From: Sphingomonas adhaesiva
GTDB lineage: Bacteria > Pseudomonadota > Alphaproteobacteria > Sphingomonadales > Sphingomonadaceae
Reading direction: 5' to 3'
Assembly: GCF_036946125.1 (NCBI RefSeq)
Contig: NZ_JAQIJT010000002.1
Span: forward strand, 1,362,001-1,426,000
DNA: 64,000 nt
Positions 1 through 6,304 of this stretch are shown here, piece by piece. Numbering within the stretch: position 1 is the first letter of the stretch; each line of letters starts with the position of its first letter. The position numbers were made by a program, and so were the translations under genes. The notes beneath the pieces were generated by a model. That model was not told the origin of the DNA and ran no database searches. It worked only from the letters and a program-made list of their open reading frames with translations.

Positions 1-289
1 CATCGAAGATCGCAATCTCGTGCGTGAGCCGGTCGTAAACTGCGCGCTTCTCGCCGTAGCTGGTTTGCAGATCGGTGATTGCTGTTCGCGCTGCCACCAA
101 CTCGGCATTCACCTTGGCCTTTTCGTCGTCCAAGTCGACGATACCCGCGAAGCGCTCCCGTGTCTCTCCAAGCTGTTCTTCCGCCGCGCGTGCGCGCTTC
201 GTCGCCTTTCGCCAGAGGATCAGAACGGCAATCAGCGCGAGCGGCGATAGCAACAGAAGGACTGCAATAACCGTCCCGGCAGCATCCAT
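1..289 (-). CDS. DUF4041-type protein (5' end only, runs off the left edge)
   Basis: The reverse strand opens with ATG at 289, preceded by a good Shine-Dalgarno (GGGGAGA, about 5 nt away), and stays open for 96 codons to the window edge. Residues 5-26 form a hydrophobic segment (VIAVLLLLSPLALIAVLILW), followed by a charged, coiled-coil-like stretch. The stretch around FAGIVDLDDEKAKV and SYGEKRAVYDRLTHEIAIFD matches my memory of the start of DUF4041 proteins, which in phages and islands often carry a C-terminal GIY-YIG (T5orf172) nuclease-like domain. That C-terminal half lies outside the window, so the nuclease part is inference. It is the leftmost visible gene of the integrated element and shares its leftward orientation with the primase cluster. 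Confidence 0.6.
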   Translation of the reverse strand, partial: MDAAGTVIAVLLLLSPLALIAVLILWRKATKRARAAEEQLGETRERFAGIVDLDDEKAKVNAELVAARTAITDLQTSYGEKRAVYDRLTHEIAIFD

Positions 290-334
290 GAGCGTCTCCC
301 CTTTTCGCAACACTCGCCAGCGCCTTCCCCGATG

Positions 335-865
335 TCAAACGCTCGCGTGAGTGCGCTTGCTTCCCCGCTGCCAGCGGCCGGGCGGATGCTGTTGGGCGTG
401 CGTTAGGCGACGCTCGCCTGAGAACAGGGCGTAGGCCGTTCCCTTGCCCTGTAGCACGTTGCGTACCGTGCCGGGCGAACAGCGGAACGCGGCGGCAATC
501 TCGTGGCGGGAGAAGCCCCGCTTTCGATACTCACCTATCGCCAGCCGCGACCACGCAGAAAGCTGAGCGCCGCCCCTGAGGCGCGCCATTTGCAGCCCGT
601 GTTCGGCTCGCATCGCCCAGATAGCGGCGTCAACGGCTGCCATGATCGCCGGGTCAGATTGTGCCGCGTTAATCGCTGCTGCCCGGTAGGTCGCAACCGA
701 TGAACGGGAGCGATCAAGCGCTGCCGCATAGAATGACAGGGACAGGCCGGGCAGGAGCATGAAGGCGTGGAACGCTGTCCGGTCCTGCCCTCGCTTAGGC
801 GGGTAAACCGGCTGCCACGGTTCTCCTTCGACCCTCAGCGCTCGTTCTGAGTGAGAACTGGTCAT
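335..865 (-). CDS. Unknown protein with a C-terminal helix-turn-helix-like segment
   Basis: This encodes 176 residues and I do not recognise the family. In the second half, RLAIGEYRKRGFSRHEIAAA followed by FRCSPGTVRNVLQG has the spacing and residue pattern of a helix-turn-helix of the kind that recognises DNA in resolvases and sigma-like proteins, so DNA binding is a reasonable inference. The N-terminal half is rich in Ala and Arg with no visible motif, and the C-terminus is basic. No strong ribosome binding site precedes the ATG at 865, so the start is uncertain. A 13-bp palindrome lies 12 nt upstream and could be an autoregulatory operator. Its position in the element, after the primase genes, suggests element-specific regulation. 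Confidence 0.55.
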   Translation of the reverse strand: MTSSHSERALRVEGEPWQPVYPPKRGQDRTAFHAFMLLPGLSLSFYAAALDRSRSSVATYRAAAINAAQSDPAIMAAVDAAIWAMRAEHGLQMARLRGGAQLSAWSRLAIGEYRKRGFSRHEIAAAFRCSPGTVRNVLQGKGTAYALFSGERRLTHAQQHPPGRWQRGSKRTHASV

Positions 866-876
866 CGAAACCGCGT

Positions 877-889
877 TGCCACGGTGGCA
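877..889. promoter_or_regulatory. Perfect 13-bp palindrome, candidate operator
   Basis: TGCCAC-G-GTGGCA is a perfect odd palindrome 12 nt upstream of the start codon at 865. The gene behind it encodes a helix-turn-helix-like protein. A role as operator is inferred only from symmetry and position. Confidence 0.3.
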
Positions 890-914
890 CGCCTCTCACT
901 CTCATTTTTCTGAA

Positions 915-1022
915 ACTGTGACAGTGTGACAGTTGGGACAGTTGACCTATTAAGTGCCGGGAAAATCAGCGGTAGGGCAGCTTCATGAGTAACGGTCCCA
1001 AACTGTCCCAACCGTCCCAACC
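915..1022. repeat. Iteron-like cluster of GGGACAGT / ACTGTCCC repeats
   Basis: The gap between the genes at 335-865 and 1026-1481 holds three direct copies of a TGTGACAG/TGGGACAG-like unit (916-942). Some 50 nt later come three copies of the inverse, CCCAA-spaced units (GGTCCCAA, CTGTCCCAA, CGTCCCAA; 994-1020). TTGGGACAGTT at 933-943 and AACTGTCCCAA at 1001-1011 are exact reverse complements. Clusters like this are familiar as replication or initiator-binding sites beside P4-type primases, and the primase gene ends only about 470 bp away. An origin function is inference. Confidence 0.45.
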
Positions 1023-1025
1023 CGT

Positions 1026-1481
1026 TCATGCGGCGGCGGCGAAGCTGAGATAGCGCGGGTAGAGCCGGAGCGGATCGGCGGTCTCGCTTGGCATCGGCAG
1101 CGCCAGCAACGCAGCACGGCGGTTCTGTCGCATGAACACCAGCGGGTCGAAAGGGTTGAACAGCATCAACCGGCCGTTCTTGCGTTCAAGATTGCCGATC
1201 GCGGTAACGTCGCCTGCCAGCGCCTTCGCGTTCACGGCTTCGACCCATCGGTCCACATCGGGCATGGGCCAGGCGGAAACCGCGATGCGGGCTTCATCGA
1301 AGCGCCAGTCGCTCATGCTCACCCGCATGGGAACGGAGCCGAGCGGCGCATCGAACAGAACGGACGTGCGCGGCTCGATCGGATTGCGGTTTGGCGCGGC
1401 CGGGTCGAAGCGGCCGGTTCGGATGCCCTCATTCGCGGCATGGGCGAGCAGGGCAAGGAAGGCGTGGGAGCGTAGATTCAT
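1026..1481 (-). CDS. Unknown element-encoded protein downstream of the primase
   Basis: This encodes 151 residues. The ATG at 1481 has a good ribosome binding site (AGGAG about 8 nt upstream) and lies 11 nt after the primase stop codon, so it is probably co-transcribed with the primase and the AlpA-like gene. I do not recognise the family. The sequence is a mixture of hydrophobic and charged residues with no signal peptide or membrane segment, and two Trp-containing stretches (SDWRFDEARIAVSAW, VDRWVEAVNAK) suggest a compact soluble fold. Location alone suggests an accessory role in element replication or maintenance; nothing in the sequence proves it. Confidence 0.6.
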   Translation of the reverse strand: MNLRSHAFLALLAHAANEGIRTGRFDPAAPNRNPIEPRTSVLFDAPLGSVPMRVSMSDWRFDEARIAVSAWPMPDVDRWVEAVNAKALAGDVTAIGNLERKNGRLMLFNPFDPLVFMRQNRRAALLALPMPSETADPLRLYPRYLSFAAAA

Positions 1482-1492
1482 GGCGTTCTCTC

Positions 1493-3565
1493 CTAAAGGC
1501 CAACGCGGAGCTTCAAGCCGACGCGGTATTTCGCGCCGCCGCCGCGCTTCTCAGTCGGGAACCCGCGCGCGCTGAGCGCCCGTCCGAACATGGTAAGGCT
1601 GACAGGCGAGCGACCGTTGTCGTTGGAATGGTGGCGATAGCGCTCATAGAGCGATGATGCCGACACGGCTGCGTCGGCTGCCACGTCGCATCGTTCCTCG
1701 ATGAACTGCCCAACGGAGTCCATCTCCGAGCGGTATTCCGCGTTCGCGTCCTTCACGGCAGCGGGCGTCGGTAACCCGTTCCGATACCAGCTTGCCGCGC
1801 CGCTCACGATCCACGCGAGGATGCCAGCCTGTTCTGCTGCCAGCTTGTCGCCAAGCTCCCGGTCCTGTTCCTCAGGCGTAAAGACGCGGGTGAACGGAAT
1901 CGTGCGGATGCGTCGCCAGATCGCCGGGTCGTTGCCGTTGACCTGAGGCAGCTGGTTCGTGGCGAGGAACAACTTGAACGTCGGGTGGAAGGAGATGAAC
2001 TCCTTGAACAGGAACCGCGCGACAATCGGCTCATCGCCGGTGACTTGCTTTAGCAGCGCATCGGCGAGCCGCTGGTCGGCGTTCGCCTCAGAGGCGGTCA
2101 CGAACCGTGTGCCAGCAAGCCGAGCCAGATCATTAGATGCGCCGCCCGCCTTGGCGACCAGTGTGTCAGTCGGCGTATGCTTGGCGTAGGAGCCGAGCAC
2201 GGAGCGGACGGCGTTCAGGGCCGTGCTCTTGCCGTTCGCCCCTTCGCCGTGAAGCACGAAGAAACATTGCTCCCGCGTTTCGCCGGTAGCTGCATAGCCA
2301 ATCGCACGCTGAACGTATTCGACCAGCTCGGCGTCATGTGCCAGCACGTCGGCAATGAACCGCTCGAACACGGGACAGGCAGCGGCCGGGTCATAATCAA
2401 TGTCGATGATGTGGGTAGCGAAAGTGTTGCGGTCGTGCGGCAACAGCTCCCCCGTCCGCAGGTCAACCATCCCGTTCGCCACGTTCAGGAGGTGCGGCTG
2501 GCGATCGAAGGCGTCGAAGGCGATGGGCACGCCCGGTTCCGTTTTCGCCAGCTCCACCATACCCGCGATGCGGGCGGCCGATTGCGACTTGTGGGCGAAG
2601 GCGACACGGCGCTTGAGAGTTTCGGGATCATTGACCAGCTTTGCGGCGGATAGCAGCCCGTCCACCACGCGCTTGCCCAAGCGGGTAACTTGGCCTTCTT
2701 CATCACGCCCCCAGCGGCGGCCGTCCCAGACGAACCAGTCGCGCGAAGCTGGTTCATATCGCACGCTGCCGTCCATCAGCTCGACCAGCCGACGGGCATT
2801 GCCCAGCTCGGTTTCAGCGTGATCGGAACCCGGTTCGTAACGCATGGCGCTGTTGACGATGCGCTCGACTTCATCGGCGCCGAGCGGCGGCACGCAACAC
2901 GCTTCGTTCTCCGCTGTTACGGCGGCACGGATCGCCTCAGGGGAAAGCCCACGCGCCCGCAACCCGCTCGCCATGCGGAACAGCGTGTCATTGCGCCCGC
3001 CCTCAGCGATTGAACCGCTGGACGCCGACGCGGCCGGTTTGATGCGCTTGCCGCCGCGTGCAAGGTCAATCAGCCAATCGGGCGCGTTGGCAATCGGCGC
3101 GTCGCTCTCCCAAGCATAGGGGTTGCCGGACTCATGGATGCTGGGAGCAGCGACAACATACCCGCCCGCCTTCACGTCAACGCCCCGGTAGCTCGCCACG
3201 TTGGGCCGATCACTCAGCCCGTCCGTCCCGGCCGGAACGCGGAAATACAGATGCCGCCCGCCGCCGCCCGTCTTGGCGCGCATGGTGTCGGGCAGCTTGC
3301 CATAGGTGCGTTCCAGCCGATCGAAACCGGCGTCGCCGTCATTGCGCGGGTCAATATCGACCACGATCAGCCGCGACTGTTCGCCGGTCACGATGCCGAC
3401 GTTACGGTCGGTGTCAGGCGGGAACCAGCTCGCCACCTGTCCCGCATCAGCCGTGGCGTCATTCTTCCCGTGCCGGGTGGCAGGATGCTTGCTCCTCGAC
3501 TTCAACGGCAGCACGGGGAAGCCACGCGCGGCATAGTCGGCGGCGGCGGAAGAAACCGCGTTCAT
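1493..3565 (-). CDS. P4-family primase-polymerase/helicase (phage or plasmid replication)
   Basis: This 690-residue protein combines an N-terminal bifunctional primase-polymerase domain (about 1-165; GFPVLPLKSRSKHPA and VVDIDPRN are typical, the latter supplying metal-binding Asp residues) with a C-terminal D5/P4-type superfamily 3 helicase. The Walker A motif is HGEGANGKST near residue 440, followed by the family-typical FLATNQLPQVNG and IWRRIRTIPF stretches. Such proteins prime and unwind DNA for autonomous replication of satellite phages, plasmids and integrative elements. The gene overlaps the preceding AlpA-like gene by 4 nt (ATGA), so the two are translationally coupled. The length fits full-length P4-type proteins and no truncation is seen. 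It indicates that the element could replicate after excision. Confidence 0.9.
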   Translation of the reverse strand: MNAVSSAAADYAARGFPVLPLKSRSKHPATRHGKNDATADAGQVASWFPPDTDRNVGIVTGEQSRLIVVDIDPRNDGDAGFDRLERTYGKLPDTMRAKTGGGGRHLYFRVPAGTDGLSDRPNVASYRGVDVKAGGYVVAAPSIHESGNPYAWESDAPIANAPDWLIDLARGGKRIKPAASASSGSIAEGGRNDTLFRMASGLRARGLSPEAIRAAVTAENEACCVPPLGADEVERIVNSAMRYEPGSDHAETELGNARRLVELMDGSVRYEPASRDWFVWDGRRWGRDEEGQVTRLGKRVVDGLLSAAKLVNDPETLKRRVAFAHKSQSAARIAGMVELAKTEPGVPIAFDAFDRQPHLLNVANGMVDLRTGELLPHDRNTFATHIIDIDYDPAAACPVFERFIADVLAHDAELVEYVQRAIGYAATGETREQCFFVLHGEGANGKSTALNAVRSVLGSYAKHTPTDTLVAKAGGASNDLARLAGTRFVTASEANADQRLADALLKQVTGDEPIVARFLFKEFISFHPTFKLFLATNQLPQVNGNDPAIWRRIRTIPFTRVFTPEEQDRELGDKLAAEQAGILAWIVSGAASWYRNGLPTPAAVKDANAEYRSEMDSVGQFIEERCDVAADAAVSASSLYERYRHHSNDNGRSPVSLTMFGRALSARGFPTEKRGGGAKYRVGLKLRVGL

Positions 3566-3744
3566 CGTGCAACCGCCGCGCCGGAGATATACAAGTCGAG
3601 TTCTTCGACTGAATAGCGCACGGCCGAGCCGAGTTTATGAAATGAAGGACCTTTTCCAGCCCACCGCCACCGCGCCAGGGTCTTAGGAGCAAGGCCGAGA
3701 TAATCGGCGGCATCTGTCTCACGGAGCAAACGGGCGGTTGTCAT
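3562..3744 (-). CDS. AlpA/excisionase-like helix-turn-helix protein
   Basis: This is a 60-residue protein. LLRETDAADYLGLAPKTLAR followed by WRWAGKGPSFHKLGSAVRYS is the classic MerR-like winged helix of AlpA/excisionase (HTH_17) proteins, and VRYSVEELDLYI closes the fold. In P4-like elements such proteins activate integrase expression or act as recombination directionality factors. It is the first gene of the leftward cluster and overlaps the primase start by 4 nt. An overlapping frame at 3459-3722 has no such motif and was not accepted. Confidence 0.85.
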   Translation of the reverse strand: MTTARLLRETDAADYLGLAPKTLARWRWAGKGPSFHKLGSAVRYSVEELDLYISGAAVAR

Positions 3745-4118
3745 TTGGCGTAATCCTTGTGCGACTGGTTACGCACGGCACTGACAATCGCCGCTGCCCG
3801 CCGCTACTGGTTGTTGGGCAACCACCCTGCCGTTGAGTCGAACCGTTGCGCTCCATCGATAAGCCGAGTCGGAGGCGTGTTGTCCGCCGCGTTGCGCGGC
3901 ATCGTTGGACGTGCGACTAAGAACGCGCGCTTGGTATGTCCTGAGCGTGGGGGCTGGTAATCCCCAGACGAACGTGGGCCGGTCACAGCTTCTGTGGCCG
4001 GGCGGCGGGCGCGCATGTCCAAGGTTTCGGCCCAAAGGCGTCCGCGCCTTGTGCCATGTGCAGGGATTACCACGCCCGGCTTCAGCCGGGCAGCGCTCCC
4101 GAAAAAGGGGAGAAGCAC
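3745..4118. other. Non-coding gap with two strong hairpins
   Basis: This 374-bp gap separates the leftward primase cluster from a rightward secreted-protein gene. I see no convincing gene in it; the open frames present lack known motifs and ribosome binding sites. It holds two clear inverted repeats: a 10-bp stem with a 3-nt loop at 3979-4001 (CCGGTCACAG / CTGTGGCCGG, one G-T pair) and a 7-bp stem with loop TTCA at 4074-4091 (GCCCGGC / GCCGGGC). The second ends 27 nt before the start codon at 4119. It probably contains the divergent promoters. Confidence 0.4.
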
Positions 4119-4625
4119 ATGAGAACTGAAGGTAGAAGGCGGTTAGTCCGGGCGAGGGTTGCAGCCGTCGCAATCCTATTAACCAGCTACGCTGTACAAG
4201 CCGCTCCAACCGGTCAGAAAGGCAGCGCCTCTCGGCGGCACGATACGGTCGATGTAGCCGAAGCGAAAAGTATTATCCGTGCATCTTTAATTGATCCGGC
4301 GTCGGCTCAATTCGAGGTCGGTCAAACTCGATCCGCGCTGGCAGAGGACGGGACGAAGACGCCGCTGATCTGTGGATCATATAACGCCAAGAACCGGTTT
4401 GGCGGCTATGTAGGCAAAGCGTTCTTCGCATACTCAAAGTCCGCTCGCGCTGTCTTCACGTCAAATGTTGCAAGGCTTGATGCTAACGGTGGTTCTGTAT
4501 CGCTTGCTGCCTTGGGCAATTCGCTGCGGGGAACGCCTTCGATGGATCAGATCAACGCAGTGCAGACACAAGGAACCGAACTGCAAAAACAGGTCAAGTT
4601 TTGGCTTGGGCAATGTGAGGGCTAG
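4119..4625 (+). CDS. Secreted protein of unknown function (island cargo)
   Basis: I chose the ATG at 4119 because AAAAAGGGGAGAAGC stands directly before it; an upstream in-frame ATG at 4056 lacks such a site and would add a charged leader. The 168-residue product starts with a basic region and a hydrophobic stretch ending in VQAA, a type I signal peptide with likely cleavage near residue 27. The mature part contains VDVAEAKSIIRASLIDPASA and ICGSYNAKNRFGGYVGKAFF. This recalls small periplasmic proteins with a 'YNAKN..GGY.G...F' motif seen in proteobacterial islands, but I cannot name a function. The gene converges on the integrase gene and overlaps it by 4 nt. Confidence 0.65.
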   Translation: MRTEGRRRLVRARVAAVAILLTSYAVQAAPTGQKGSASRRHDTVDVAEAKSIIRASLIDPASAQFEVGQTRSALAEDGTKTPLICGSYNAKNRFGGYVGKAFFAYSKSARAVFTSNVARLDANGGSVSLAALGNSLRGTPSMDQINAVQTQGTELQKQVKFWLGQCEG

Positions 4626-5806
4626 ATGGGAGCTTGATCGCTTGCAACGGCAAGCCGCATCAGTTCAGCGCCGATCGCGTCGGCGGCGGTTCGCACGGGG
4701 TCCTGTGCAAGATGTGCATAGCGGCTGGTCGTTGCGGCTTGCGTGTGCCCGAGCAACCGCCCGAGCATGTGGAGCGACATGCCCATGCCCGCGCCGATGC
4801 TGGCGAACGTATGGCGTAGGTCGTGAATGCGAACGTCGTCCAGCCCTGCCAGCGCTCGAAGGGCTCGCCACGGCTTTTGCAGGTTGACCAGCGACGCGCC
4901 TTTGCGTTGCCCAGCAATGACGTAGGTGTCATCGCGGCCGCTTGCTTTCAGCTCGGTAAGCACGGCAACGGCTGCGTCGCCGAGCGATACCAGCAACGCC
5001 CCGTTCTTCGTGTCCGGCAGCCGCAACACCTTGGCATCTAGGTCGACCCACGCCCATTTCAGCCCAAGCACCTCGTTCAAGCGCCGCCCGGTGAGCATCA
5101 ACAGCTTGATCGCGGCAATCGCGGCTGGCGACGCCTTCGCGGCGGCGGCATCGGAGTTCAGCACCTGCCAGAGCCGGGCAACCTCAGCGCTGGTCAGATA
5201 GCGTTCCCGCTTTTCCTCCCGGTAGCGGTCGATGTTCTTCGCGGGATTGGAGTTATCCGGGCGCAAGCCCCAGCGCTCGGCAAGACTGAACATCTTGCTC
5301 GCCATTGCCAGCATCCGGTTCGCTTCATATGGCGTGGCGCGGAGCGCATGGTGAAGCCCGGCAACGTCGGCACGGGTGACGGAAGCCACCTTCTTCGTCC
5401 CGATCGCCGGCAGGACATGGACGTCAATCAACCGCCGATCGTTGCGGATGGAGCTGTCCTTCTTCCGGGTTTCCGCGTGTTCCGCCATGTAGCGCGCGCA
5501 TAGCTCCCGCACGGTCGGCGCGGCGCGGTCCTGTGTCCGCGCGTGTGACGGGTCTTTCCCTTGTGCTACGTCCGCAAGCCAGCGGCGCGCAATCTCCCGT
5601 GCCGCCTCCGGCCGCATCGGGCCATGCACGCCGATCGTGGGCCTACGCTGCTGCCCCTCCTTGGTGCGGTAATAGAGGAAGTAGGAGCGCTTGCCCTTGG
5701 GCGTCACCTTGCAGCCGAACCCGACAAGCTCGCTGTCCCAGACGATTACGTCAGTCGCACCCGGCTTGATCGCTTCGACCCCCCGAACCGTCAGCTTTGC
5801 TTTCAT
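4622..5806 (-). CDS. Tyrosine recombinase (phage/island integrase)
   Basis: This 394-residue site-specific recombinase integrates and excises the element. It has an N-terminal DUF4102-like arm-binding domain (about 1-85, with VWDSELVGFGCKVTPKGKRS), a core-binding SAM-like domain (about 100-190) and a C-terminal catalytic domain. Visible catalytic residues are Arg in TGRRLNEVLGL, His-x-x-Arg in HDLRHTF, His in LLGHTQ and the nucleophile Tyr in TTSRYAHL. The ATG at 5806 has GGAG 8 nt upstream and was preferred to a GTG three codons earlier. The gene lies about 155 bp from the tRNA-Lys 3' fragment and reads away from it. No frameshift or missing catalytic residue is seen, so it is probably active. 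Confidence 0.95.
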   Translation of the reverse strand: MKAKLTVRGVEAIKPGATDVIVWDSELVGFGCKVTPKGKRSYFLYYRTKEGQQRRPTIGVHGPMRPEAAREIARRWLADVAQGKDPSHARTQDRAAPTVRELCARYMAEHAETRKKDSSIRNDRRLIDVHVLPAIGTKKVASVTRADVAGLHHALRATPYEANRMLAMASKMFSLAERWGLRPDNSNPAKNIDRYREEKRERYLTSAEVARLWQVLNSDAAAAKASPAAIAAIKLLMLTGRRLNEVLGLKWAWVDLDAKVLRLPDTKNGALLVSLGDAAVAVLTELKASGRDDTYVIAGQRKGASLVNLQKPWRALRALAGLDDVRIHDLRHTFASIGAGMGMSLHMLGRLLGHTQAATTSRYAHLAQDPVRTAADAIGAELMRLAVASDQAPI

Positions 5807-5960
5807 GCTACCCACTCCGTTCCAAGTAGCGAACAGGTAGCAGATTGCAGCGAATCACGGCAATGCCTAGCGTAGGCAACCGCAGTGCAATCCAGGCAAT
5901 TACATGGTGTTAGCCAGTCTCAGCGTAGCTCGTCGCAATCGAGCGCACAACTGGTTTTAA

Positions 5961-6007
5961 GACTCTTAATCAGCGGGTCCTTGGTTCGAGCCCAAGTGCG
6001 TCCACCA
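5961..6007 (+). other. Attachment site: 3' fragment of tRNA-Lys(CTT)
   Basis: The 47 bases contain an anticodon loop CTCTTAA (anticodon CTT, Lys), the 3' half of the anticodon stem (TCAGC), a perfect T-arm (CTTGG-TTCGAGC-CCAAG), the acceptor 3' strand TGCGTCC and an encoded CCA end. No 5' half follows tRNA rules upstream: the expected acceptor strand GGACGCA and a D-arm are absent. This is therefore the duplicated 3' end left by integration into a tRNA-Lys gene. From the orientation, the intact tRNA should lie beyond the left window edge, with the element between. A 7-bp inverted repeat (CCATCGC 6012-6018 / GCGATGG 6037-6043) just downstream may be the old tRNA terminator. Confidence 0.8.
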
Positions 6008-6054
6008 CCCTCCATCGCAGAAAACAGCCGTTTCCGGCGATGGCAGAGGTGTGC

Positions 6055-6284
6055 CTAGTCGACATGTTCCGACAGGCTTTCCGGCAAAACTGCCCCGATC
6101 CTCACGCCGTCGTTCCAGCGGACCGGCCTCTCGCGCTTGAAAATGGGGCGTGACCGGGAGGCCCCTGCCCGATCCGACCTCCCCCCCGGCAGTCGATCGG
6201 CACGCCGCCGGCGGAGAGATCGAGCACATGGCAGCGACGATCCGCGCCAAGGCTCCGGATCGAGGCGGCGGACAAAGGCGTCAC
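6055..6284 (-). pseudogene. Decayed PilZ-domain (c-di-GMP receptor) gene
   Basis: The reverse strand carries pieces of a PilZ domain in different frames. From 6284 one frame reads SIRSLGADRRCHVLDLSAGG, the typical PilZ R-x-x-x-R ... D-x-S-A-x-G-G core. After a run of seven G the sense is lost, and another frame ends with RPVRWNDGVRIGAVLPESLS followed by EHVD and a stop at 6055-6057, which looks like a PilZ C-terminus. The middle (GRGLPVTPHFQARE) is plausible only in the third frame, so at least two frameshifts are needed. The start is uncertain. A sequencing error in the homopolymer could explain one shift. The neighbourhood also contains an EAL phosphodiesterase, so the lost gene may have belonged to the same c-di-GMP circuit. 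Confidence 0.45.
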
Positions 6285-6304
6285 GTGACGGCGCGCGCCG
6301 GCCG

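Noticed and set aside
915..1022. A CRISPR array
   Set aside because: Units are about 8-11 nt with no regular spacers and in both orientations.
3459..3722. Leftward 87-codon frame
   Set aside because: Overlaps the AlpA-like gene in a different frame and has no HTH motif.
3769..4209. Leftward 146-codon frame in the integrase-side gap
   Set aside because: No ribosome site or motif; overlaps the signal-peptide region of the gene at 4119.
5961..6007. A functional tRNA gene
   Set aside because: Only the 3' half is present; no acceptor 5' strand or D-arm.
5966..6250. Leftward 94-codon frame ending in WWTHLGSNQGPAD
   Set aside because: Its end is the translation of the tRNA-Lys fragment in reverse, a familiar false gene; the rest overlaps the PilZ remnant.
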